Shown here one piece after another: positions 1 through 4,498 of a stretch of 5,782 bases of DNA (position 1 is the stretch's first letter; each line of letters begins with the position of its first letter). Origin of the DNA: an uncultured Lachnospiraceae bacterium. GTDB taxonomy: Bacteria; Bacillota; Clostridia; Lachnospirales; Lachnospiraceae. The notes under the pieces are model-generated. The model was not told the DNA's origin, searched no databases, and saw only the letters and a program-made list of their open reading frames with translations. The DNA is taken from the NCBI GenBank assembly GCA_910587305.1, contig CAJUKV010000104.1, positions 1 to 5,782 on the forward strand. Direction: 5' to 3'. The position numbers were made by a program, and so were the translations under genes.

Positions 1-1
1 G

Positions 2-211
2 AAGGCGAAAGTGCTCTCCAGCATGATTGCCTACCAGAATATGGGTCACGGGAAAAAGACGGTGGGGATTGCAAAAGAAAATGCTTACACGATGAAAGTG
101 CTTTACCGTCTGGGATACCACTGGCCTACAACCTCCAGGGCATATGTGGGAAAACTGGTCGCGGCTCTGGACGGCCTGGGCTTCTTCAAAGAGCAGGAAA
201 GGGATAAGTGA
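2..211 (+). CDS. 3' end of an unrecognised protein (partial)
   Basis: The frame is open from the left edge of the window to a TGA at 209-211, giving about 69 C-terminal residues (KAKVLSSMIAYQNMGHG... to ...GFFKEQERDK). GTG at 11 and ATG at 23 lie in frame but have no ribosome binding site in view, so the true start is probably outside the window. The segment looks like the end of a soluble globular protein: it has mixed hydrophobic and charged residues, several Gly and aromatic residues, no membrane segment, and a charged tail. Its codon use and GC-rich composition match the antiporter downstream. I do not recognise the family and assign no function. The next gene has its own promoter candidate at 318-346, so this gene probably ends a separate transcript. 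Confidence 0.6.
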   Translation, partial: KAKVLSSMIAYQNMGHGKKTVGIAKENAYTMKVLYRLGYHWPTTSRAYVGKLVAALDGLGFFKEQERDK

Positions 212-317
212 CGCCGGAGGGCTGAAAGGAAAACGGCGGGCGGAGATGCAGGCAGAGGATTTGCAGAAAGGAAAACCGGAAAGTGAACTGTCATACCTCA
301 AATTCCCCGAAACCGGC

Positions 318-346
318 TTGACTGCCCGGCGTCCAGGTAGTATTTT
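318..346 (+). promoter_or_regulatory. Sigma-A-type promoter upstream of the fucosidase remnant
   Basis: A -35 box TTGACT (318-323) is followed by a 17-base spacer and a -10-like TATTTT (341-346). The AT-rich patch at 340-356 stands out against GC-rich surroundings. Transcription would start near 353, leaving a leader of about 40 bases before the ATG at 393. The -35 box matches consensus at five of six positions and the spacing is optimal; the -10 box is weaker. The promoter may now serve mainly the antiporter downstream, because the gene directly behind it is broken. Confidence 0.5.
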
Positions 347-392
347 AAAAATATAAGGACAGTCGGCCGGCGGACGGATGAAAGGAGAAGCT

Positions 393-756
393 ATGAAAAA
401 AATCGACAGAATACCGGACACGGGACAGCAATGGTATAAAGACGCCAAATACGGGCTTTTTATCCATTGGGGATTATATGCAATTCTGGCCGGGGAGTAT
501 AAGGGACAAAAGACTGACCACATATCGGAATGGATTATGAATACGCTTAATATTCCGGTAGAAGAGTATGAAAAGCTGGCCGGAGAGTTTTGCTCGCAGC
601 AGTTTTGCGCCGACGAGCTTGTGCGGATGGCAAACCTGCGAGGGGGATTCCATGGTAACGGTGGAACTGCCGCAGGAGCTGCGCAGGCAGGCTTATTACT
701 GCGTATGTCTGGAAACAGAGGAGGAATGGCCGGTTTTTGAGCCCTTGCGGGGGTAA
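393..756 (+). pseudogene. Alpha-L-fucosidase (GH29) remnant, internally deleted and frameshifted
   Basis: GH29 enzymes release alpha-linked L-fucose from glycans. The first 82 or so residues from the ATG at 393 read as a GH29 N-terminus: WYKDAKYGLFIHWGLYAILAGEY, then EWIMNTLNIPVEEYEKLAGEF and ADELVRMAN. The FIHWG segment is the start of the conserved barrel and carries the usual substrate-binding His. The start at 393 is chosen over the ATG at 378 because AAGGAG (382-387) sits five bases ahead of it. Similarity stops near 635, where the HHDGF region should follow; that motif and the catalytic Asp and acid/base residues are absent. The frame then reads Gly-rich nonsense to a TGA at 738-740. 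In the +1 frame, a coherent tail (VTVELPQELRRQAYYCVCLETEEEWPVFEPLRG) runs to TAA at 754-756 and may be the C-terminus of the same or another enzyme. Family enzymes are usually over 400 residues, so this product should be inactive. Confidence 0.75.
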
Positions 757-839
757 AAAGGCTGACGGGAAAATTGTGAGAGGAAAGCTGGCGGAAAAAA
801 GTGGGAGCCGCCTGAGGCAGCATAAAGAGGGATGTGAAA

Positions 840-2210
840 ATGAATCAGAAAGCAAAGAAAATAGAATTTCGTCTGGGAACTGCGGGAAAGCTTGCGCCTC
901 TTGTCGTTGCCGCGGCGATGATTGGATGGGCGGCTTTTAGCCAGTCCAATGTGAACGGATATGTGCTGGCATTTTTTGCGGCGCTGGTGACGGGAGTCGT
1001 TTTTGCAAAGGATGAAAAGGCATACGGGGAGGCGCTGGTATACGGTCTTGGCAAGCCGATGTTTGCCATCATTGTTCTGGCGGTGATACTGGCGGCTGTT
1101 TCGGGGAAGCTGATTTCCGCCAGCGGGGCGGTACAGACGATTGCGGTATATGTGGTGGAAGCGGGTTTTACGGGAAAGCTTTTTGTGGCGGCGAGCTTTC
1201 TCATTACCTGTCTTCTGGCCTTTGCCACGGGGACCTCGGTGGGGACTTATTTTGTGGTGATACCGATTTTGTTTCCGGTAGGCGTGCTGGCAGGGGCGGC
1301 GCCGGAATTTATGATTGGAGCTATCGTATCGGGGGCGGCGTTCGGCGATAACTTAGGGCCGATTTCGGATACCACCATTGCATCCTCTGCGACGCAGCAT
1401 GCGGATTTGGGCACTGTGGTAAAAACCAGGACGCGTTACAGTCTGCCGGCAGCGGCGGGGGCTCTGGTGCTTTTTTTGCTGTTTTCCAAAACCACGGACG
1501 GGAATGCTGCGCTTGAGGCTGCGGGCGGGGAGGCTAAGCCGCTCAGTCTTGTCATGCTGGTGGTGCCGGTGGTCATTATCGTCCTTTGTATGTTGCGGAA
1601 GCACCTTATTACGGCGCTGTCCTTCGGGATTCTGGCGGGAATTGCCGCGGGGCTGCTTTCCGGCGTTTACACGGCGGAGGGACTGATTTCGTTTCCCGGC
1701 GGATTTGCCGTGTCCGGGGCAATTATAGACGCCATTACGGGGACGGCAGGCACGGTAGCCATGCTGATTGCGGTATTTTCGCTTCTGGGTGTGCTGGAGT
1801 GCGGCGGTTTGTTTGAAGATGTGAGGGGACTTCTGGAGCATTTTGCAAAAAAAGAGCGGAGCACGGAGGCAACCATTGTCCTGTCTGTGGGGATATTGAG
1901 CATGGTCACGGGCGTAATTTCGGTAGCTATTGTGGCGCTTGGCGATTTGGTCAATGAGCTTGGAGAAAGGGCAGGAGTGAACCGGTACCGCCGGGCGAAT
2001 CTGATGGACTGTACGGGCTGTGTGTTCTGTTTTCTTGCTCCCTGGACGGTGCATTGCGTGATTCCGGCGCAGCAGTCCGCCCAGTTCGGGGAGGGCTTTG
2101 CAGTAGCGCCGGCCTCGGTGCCTTTCGTGAATTATTATTCGCTCTGCATGCTGGTGATATTGCTGGCGGCGGTGATTACCGGATACGGGAGAAAGAGCTC
2201 CCGGGACTGA
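840..2210 (+). CDS. NhaC-family Na+/H+ antiporter
   Basis: This is a polytopic inner-membrane protein of 456 residues, typical for the NhaC family (ion transporter superfamily), whose members exchange Na+ for H+ or, in some cases, carry organic anions. Hydrophobic segments run through almost the whole length. The family hallmarks are visible: ATGTSVGTYFVVIPILFP at about 129-146 and GAAFGDNLGPISDTTIASSATQHADL at about 165-190, the polar stretch thought to line the ion path. A second half with GTAGTVAMLI and a conserved C-terminal WTVHCVIPAQ segment completes the fold. ATG 840 is preferred because AGAGGG (826-831) lies eight bases upstream; a GTG at 834 in the same frame would be only two bases from it. 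The frame is intact and strongly GC-rich. The gene lies 83 bases after the fucosidase remnant, on the same strand, with no clear promoter between them, so they may share a transcript. The exact substrate cannot be read from the sequence. Confidence 0.88.
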   Translation: MNQKAKKIEFRLGTAGKLAPLVVAAAMIGWAAFSQSNVNGYVLAFFAALVTGVVFAKDEKAYGEALVYGLGKPMFAIIVLAVILAAVSGKLISASGAVQTIAVYVVEAGFTGKLFVAASFLITCLLAFATGTSVGTYFVVIPILFPVGVLAGAAPEFMIGAIVSGAAFGDNLGPISDTTIASSATQHADLGTVVKTRTRYSLPAAAGALVLFLLFSKTTDGNAALEAAGGEAKPLSLVMLVVPVVIIVLCMLRKHLITALSFGILAGIAAGLLSGVYTAEGLISFPGGFAVSGAIIDAITGTAGTVAMLIAVFSLLGVLECGGLFEDVRGLLEHFAKKERSTEATIVLSVGILSMVTGVISVAIVALGDLVNELGERAGVNRYRRANLMDCTGCVFCFLAPWTVHCVIPAQQSAQFGEGFAVAPASVPFVNYYSLCMLVILLAAVITGYGRKSSRD

Positions 2211-2270
2211 CCTTCCTGGCAGTCCACAGAAGCATCAAACGGAGCCGGCGCTGCGGACATTCATCCGCTC

Positions 2271-2327
2271 GCCGCTTGGGAAATAAGTCGTTCAATACAG
2301 TGGAAAACTGTGTCGGGCGGCTTTTTT
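2271..2327 (+). terminator. Possible terminator after the antiporter gene
   Basis: A run of six T (2322-2327) follows GCGGC (2317-2321), which can pair with GCCGC (2271-2275). Inside this outer stem lies a perfect small hairpin, ACAGT-GGAAA-ACTGT (2297-2311). The outer arms are only five bases and about 40 bases apart, so the structure is not a textbook terminator. Its position 60 bases after the antiporter stop and the T-run right at the stem support the call moderately. Confidence 0.42.
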
Positions 2328-2394
2328 ATTTCTGCGGGCAATGAGCCAGGCGTATGCGGAGCATCCATTTGACGAATGCCGCGGAGGCTGGTGA

Positions 2395-2754
2395 ATGCGG
2401 AAGTTATCAGCTATAACAAAAAGAAGCGGGGAAAGGGAAACTTTCGATCAGCAGGCAGAGCCTGCCGACCATTCCGTCATGCAGAATGACCGGAAGGCGG
2501 TGCAGCCGGAGAGTATTTCTGAAAAGCCGGAAAACGCTGCGGATGCGCCGATTCCATATCCGGGAGAAAATGCAGGCTGGGTGCCTATGGCGGGCAGCGG
2601 AAGTCCGCAGGTAATGAGAATTGCGGCAGGAATGGCTGACAAGCCTGCGCCGAAGGCATCGCTCCGGGAAAAACTGGATCTGTTCAAGACGCAGGCAGCC
2701 GGGACGCAGAAACAGGCGGAAATCAAAGAAAAACGGAAAGAGGTGGACATATAA
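2395..2754 (+). CDS. Unrecognised 119-residue charged protein
   Basis: The ATG at 2395 directly follows an in-frame TGA (2392-2394) and is preceded by GGAGG (2383-2387) at seven bases, so the start is well supported. The product is hydrophilic and probably largely disordered: a basic N-terminus (MRKLSAITKRSGERE), a Glu/Gln/Pro-rich middle, a short Pro/Gly-rich patch (PIPYPGENAGWVPMAGSGS), and a Lys/Glu-rich, helix-prone C-terminus (SLREKLDLFKTQAAG to the end). It has no signal peptide or membrane segment. The Lys/Glu-rich ending resembles tails of accessory proteins from conjugative elements, but this is only an impression and the gene may be a remnant of a longer one. I found no clear promoter; it sits between a possible terminator and the promoter of the following pair. 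No function is assigned. Confidence 0.5.
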   Translation: MRKLSAITKRSGERETFDQQAEPADHSVMQNDRKAVQPESISEKPENAADAPIPYPGENAGWVPMAGSGSPQVMRIAAGMADKPAPKASLREKLDLFKTQAAGTQKQAEIKEKRKEVDI

Positions 2755-2771
2755 ATTTCAAAAAATTTTTA

Positions 2772-2800
2772 TTGCAAAAGCGGCGGAAACATCATAAAAT
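2772..2800 (+). promoter_or_regulatory. Promoter of the small two-gene operon
   Basis: A -35-like TTGCAA (2772-2777) is separated by 17 bases from TAAAAT (2795-2800). The region is AT-rich on both sides, unlike the GC-rich DNA upstream. Transcription would start near 2807, giving a leader of about 70 bases before the ATG at 2876. That leader contains the inverted repeat AGTATG/CATACT described separately. Confidence 0.5.
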
Positions 2801-2811
2801 ATAGTTAGAAA

Positions 2812-2856
2812 AGTATGAGTAAGCAAAGAATAACTATGTTTAGAATAAGCCATACT
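2812..2856. repeat. Inverted repeat in the leader of the small operon
   Basis: AGTATG (2812-2817) and CATACT (2851-2856) are perfect 6-bp inverted arms enclosing 33 bases. They lie between the predicted transcription start and the strong ribosome binding site AAGGAGG (2861-2867). Autoregulated two-gene modules often have dyads here, so this could be an operator or an RNA hairpin. Six bases is short enough to be chance in AT-rich DNA. Confidence 0.25.
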
Positions 2857-2875
2857 GACAAAGGAGGTGTTTCTT

Positions 2876-3070
2876 ATGGCAACTTCAAGCATCACGAAAA
2901 ATTTTGTCATATCGGGCAAGCGGCAGGTGGAGATGTTCGCCGATGCGATTGAAGCGTCTGCCAATGATCAGACGCCCCCGATCAAAGTGAGCGCAACTTT
3001 TTTGACCGATCCGAAAGATATTGCAAAATTTATGGAGAAAAGGAAGAAAGCGAATGCAGGAAACAAATAA
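2876..3070 (+). CDS. Small conserved-looking protein, possible antitoxin-like partner
   Basis: This 64-residue protein starts MATSSITKNFVISGKRQVEMFADAIE and ends with a Lys-rich helix (PKDIAKFMEKRKKANAGNK). ATG 2876 is chosen because a near-perfect AAGGAGG (2861-2867) stands eight bases upstream; the GTG at 2867 lies inside that site. The pattern, a short strand followed by an amphipathic helix with a basic C-terminus, resembles small cytoplasmic proteins that I recall in Lachnospiraceae upstream of a GNAT-like gene. Here its last 17 bases overlap the next gene, which implies translational coupling. An antitoxin role is inference from size, order and overlap; I see no certain ribbon-helix-helix or HTH signature. 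Confidence 0.7.
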   Translation: MATSSITKNFVISGKRQVEMFADAIEASANDQTPPIKVSATFLTDPKDIAKFMEKRKKANAGNK

Positions 3071-3299
3071 ATATACAGTATTCAACATTCGTGAGTATTT
3101 GAATGGTCAAAACGGAGAACTCGGAGAGGATGAATTATTTCAGATTCTTTCCGAGTTCTCGTGTGAGAAGAATAAGGATGTGGAGAGGTTCGCAAAGAAC
3201 CAATCAGTTGAATTTGCTAAGAAACAGCAATCTGTTACATACCTTGTTTTTTCGACAGAAGATGCGGAGCTTGCGTCCGTCCGAAGAAGGACGTGCTAA
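3054..3299 (+). pseudogene. Truncated GNAT-like acetyltransferase (possible toxin remnant)
   Basis: The frame encodes 81 residues: MQETNKYTVFNIREYLNG, then LGEDELFQILSEFSCEKNKDVERFAKNQSVEFAKKQQSVTYLVFSTEDAEL, then an unrelated tail ASVRRRTC. The part up to about residue 73 resembles the N-terminal strand-helix-helix-strand of a GNAT-type protein. Such proteins are normally about twice as long, with an acetyl-CoA-binding loop and later strands that are missing here. The start at 3054 has AAGGAAG (3040-3046) seven bases upstream and overlaps the previous gene by 17 bases. An in-frame TTG at 3021 has no such site. The similarity seems to end near 3272, suggesting a deletion or recombination junction. 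GNAT toxins acetylate charged tRNAs in known type II modules; that role here is inference, and this copy should be inactive. It might instead be an intact short gene of unknown type. Confidence 0.5.
3278..3293. repeat. Small hairpin at the end of the GNAT-like remnant
   Basis: CGTCC (3278-3282), a six-base loop GAAGAA, and GGACG (3289-3293) form a perfect 5-bp hairpin a few bases past the point where the GNAT-like similarity stops. It has no T-run after it, so it is not a terminator by itself. It may be part of the recombination junction or chance. Confidence 0.3.
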
Positions 3300-3421
3300 G
3301 CGATACATCAAAAAATCAAGAAAAATCAAGGCATTTCGCTATTCAGTAACAGCATGATCGGCAGGGCATTATAGAATTTACAAAGAAAACTGAATATGAA
3401 ACATGAGATTGGAGAAATAGA

Positions 3422-3450
3422 AAAAGCAGCCGAAACTGTCCGTTGCTTTT
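3422..3450 (-). terminator. Possible terminator of the AraC gene, perhaps bidirectional
   Basis: AAAAGCA (3422-3428) and TGCTTTT (3444-3450) are perfect 7-bp arms around a 15-base loop. Read on the minus strand, the second arm ends in a run of five T, as expected for a terminator of the AraC gene; on the plus strand the run is four T, so it could also end the small operon. It lies 17 bases beyond the stop codon (3467-3469) that the AraC frame would use without the 97-bp insertion, which fits an original gene-terminator arrangement. Confidence 0.4.
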
Positions 3451-3483
3451 ATACTTCTTGTCATAATCAGAAAAGGTTATTGT

Positions 3484-3489
3484 ATTCAA
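3484..3489. repeat. Left copy of the 6-bp target-site duplication
   Basis: ATTCAA directly abuts the first base of the 97-bp inverted-repeat element and is identical to the sequence directly after its last base. This is the signature of staggered cutting by a transposase. Confidence 0.65.
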
Positions 3490-3586
3490 CTGTAACGCTT
3501 TTTGTTAGGTACGCTAATCCTTAAAAAGCCAGAGAATTCAAGGAATTCCAGAAATCCATAGTATACCTAATTTGAATTCGTTACAG
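3490..3586. mobile_element. 97-bp MITE-like element with terminal inverted repeats
   Basis: The ends are perfect 8-bp inverted repeats, CTGTAACG (3490-3497) and CGTTACAG (3579-3586). Further in, a second matching block, TTAGGTA (3505-3511) and TACCTAA (3564-3570), lies after a seven- or eight-base unmatched stretch, and the match continues as CTA/TAG after two mismatches, so each terminal repeat is about 26 bases. ATTCAA flanks the element exactly on both sides. The interior is about 45 bases, holds the palindrome GGAATTCC (3542-3549), and is far too short to encode a transposase. Such elements depend on a transposase supplied in trans by a related insertion sequence; I cannot name the family. 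The right end overlaps the last codons and stop of the AraC gene. Read as RNA, the arms would fold into a long imperfect hairpin that could affect 3' end formation. Confidence 0.65.
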
Positions 3587-4334
3587 ATTCAATGTAATTA
3601 TTTACTTCATAATTTTTTTCGCGGTATTTTTTTGGAGTTATACCTGTAAATTTTCTAAAAGCATATGTAAAAGCACTTTGTGAAGAATATCCAAGTGATG
3701 CAGAAATTTCAAAATAACTTAAATTACTATATTTTAACAGATTTTGCGCTGTATCCATTTTAGCGGCAGTAACATAGGATTTAATAGTTTGCCCAGTTTC
3801 CTGCTTAAATAATTTCGATAGATATGATACATTTAGCTTTGTAAAATCAGCTAATCCTTTCGTAGATAAATCTGCATTTAGATCTTCATAAATATGATCT
3901 ATACATTTTCTGATATGAATTGATATTATGTCGTCCTTTTTTATTTCGCATATTCGTTTAGCAAAATCCAAACACATATCCTCAAGCAAAACCTGCAGAT
4001 CCTCACATGTTGCAGCTTTGTCCGATTTTTGACTGTAAATATCTGCTATCATATAAGCTTCATCATGGCCTAATCCGCTGCCCAGACTTGATTCTGCAAG
4101 GAGTGTTGCAATAATCACAAAATGATACTTCATATTATTTAATTGATTTTCTGATAAAACTCTCATTTCAATAGAAAGCTTTATCATTCCCGAGGAAATA
4201 AGAATTTTCAATTTTTCTATATCTCCACTTGTTATTGCTTCAAATACAGAATCTCTTAAATAGTATGATTCTTTTTTATATCCATGTACCTTTTGCAAAT
4301 ATAATTGTCTATTAAGTTCTATTCTTATTTTCAT
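3567..4334 (-). CDS. AraC-family transcriptional regulator
   Basis: The protein has 255 residues. Residues about 141-240 form an AraC/XylS DNA-binding domain with two helix-turn-helix units: LSTKGLADFTKLNVSYLSKLFKQETG (157-181), then SYFEISASLGYSSQSAFTYAFRKFTGITPKKYR (206-238), which ends in the family signature. The N-terminal 140 residues are mostly helical and include NQLNNMKYHFVIIATLLAE (63-81), a sensor-type region seen in some Firmicute AraC proteins; its ligand is unknown. ATG 4334 is chosen because AAGGA (complement of 4342-4346) lies seven bases upstream; an in-frame ATG at 4382 would add 16 residues with no such site. The gene is AT-rich and divergent from the MATE pump, so it most likely controls the pump. 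The last six residues (SVTNSN) and the stop derive from the 97-bp element at 3490-3586; they lie outside the DNA-binding domain, so function should persist. Confidence 0.88.
   Translation of the reverse strand: MKIRIELNRQLYLQKVHGYKKESYYLRDSVFEAITSGDIEKLKILISSGMIKLSIEMRVLSENQLNNMKYHFVIIATLLAESSLGSGLGHDEAYMIADIYSQKSDKAATCEDLQVLLEDMCLDFAKRICEIKKDDIISIHIRKCIDHIYEDLNADLSTKGLADFTKLNVSYLSKLFKQETGQTIKSYVTAAKMDTAQNLLKYSNLSYFEISASLGYSSQSAFTYAFRKFTGITPKKYREKNYEVNNYIESVTNSN
3587..3592. repeat. Right copy of the 6-bp target-site duplication
   Basis: ATTCAA starts at the base after the element's last G and lies inside the AraC coding sequence, complementary to the end of its I-E codons. It matches the left copy at 3484-3489. 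Confidence 0.65.
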
Positions 4335-4400
4335 AAAATATTCCTTTATATAATAACAAATTCTAAATTCATAAGGTTGCATAATCTTAAGTTATTTTTG

Positions 4401-4429
4401 ATTACACCATAATTTTGACAAAAAAGCAA
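4401..4429 (-). promoter_or_regulatory. Promoter of the AraC gene
   Basis: On the minus strand TTGCTT (complement of 4424-4429), a 17-base spacer and TGTAAT (complement of 4401-4406) form a plausible sigma-A promoter. Transcription would start near 4394, about 60 bases before the chosen ATG. The -10 box lies within the left 10-bp repeat (4399-4408), and the -35 box overlaps the palindrome and spacer of the opposite promoter, so the two promoters would compete for polymerase. Confidence 0.4.
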
Positions 4430-4444
4430 GCTTTTTGATATAAG
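4415..4444 (+). promoter_or_regulatory. Promoter of the MATE pump gene
   Basis: A consensus -35 box TTGACA (4415-4420) is followed by 18 bases and TATAAG (4439-4444). Transcription would start near 4451, giving a leader of about 48 bases. The perfect consensus -35 implies a strong basal promoter that would need to be held down or is limited by the long spacer. Confidence 0.6.
4421..4436. promoter_or_regulatory. Palindrome inside the MATE promoter spacer (operator candidate)
   Basis: AAAAAGC (4421-4427) and GCTTTTT (4430-4436) are perfect 7-bp arms separated by AA. The dyad fills the spacer between the -35 and -10 boxes, where a bound dimer would block or reshape the promoter. It also covers the -35 box of the AraC promoter on the other strand. 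Confidence 0.4.
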
Positions 4445-4449
4445 TTCTA

Positions 4450-4463
4450 TATCATTAATGATA
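4450..4463. promoter_or_regulatory. Perfect 14-bp palindrome at the MATE transcription start (operator candidate)
   Basis: TATCATTAATGATA equals its own reverse complement over all 14 bases. It starts six bases after the predicted -10 box and covers the predicted transcription start, a usual place for a repressor operator. Its bases are AT-rich, which raises the chance of coincidence. Confidence 0.4.
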
Positions 4464-4483
4464 AAACTAAATAAGATTAGTTT
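4464..4483 (+). promoter_or_regulatory. Hairpin in the MATE leader just before the ribosome binding site
   Basis: AAACTAA (4464-4470), a six-base loop ATAAGA, and TTAGTTT (4477-4483) make a perfect 7-bp stem. It ends at the base before the GAGG of the ribosome binding site (4484-4487). The stem is all A-T except one C-G pair, so it is weak, but it could modulate initiation or serve as a DNA site. Confidence 0.35.
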
Positions 4484-4498
4484 GAGGACGGTGTAATC

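Noticed and set aside
213..236. Hairpin CGCCG/CGGCG just after the first gene as a terminator
   Set aside because: The arms are only five bases around a loop of over ten and no T-run follows; such pairs are common in GC-rich DNA. I see nothing else convincing in 212-317.
652..756. A separate 34-residue gene beginning MVTVELPQEL with AGGGGG upstream
   Set aside because: The AGGGGG is near the apparent deletion junction and the peptide reads better as the tail of a damaged enzyme than as an independent gene.
1353..2054. Long minus-strand open frame inside the antiporter gene
   Set aside because: It lies wholly opposite a well-recognised coding sequence and its His/Arg/Gln-rich translation is typical of the reverse strand of a GC-rich gene.
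2054..2344. Plus-strand open frame overlapping the antiporter's end and the following gap
   Set aside because: Its first half is an alternate frame of the antiporter, it has no start signal of its own, and its last part runs through the terminator-like structure.
2861..3299. CRISPR, tRNA, rRNA or riboswitch signals in this part and in the whole window
   Set aside because: I looked for regularly spaced repeats, cloverleaf patterns and conserved RNA cores on both strands and found none.
3396..3524. A 42-codon open frame on the plus strand beginning MKHEIGEIEK
   Set aside because: There is no ribosome binding site, it runs through the terminator-like hairpin and into the left end of the 97-bp element, and it has no recognisable features; probably chance.
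3534..3579. Three GAATTC sites within 46 bases as a repeat array
   Set aside because: They are partly explained by the internal symmetry of the 97-bp element and have no regular spacing or unit.
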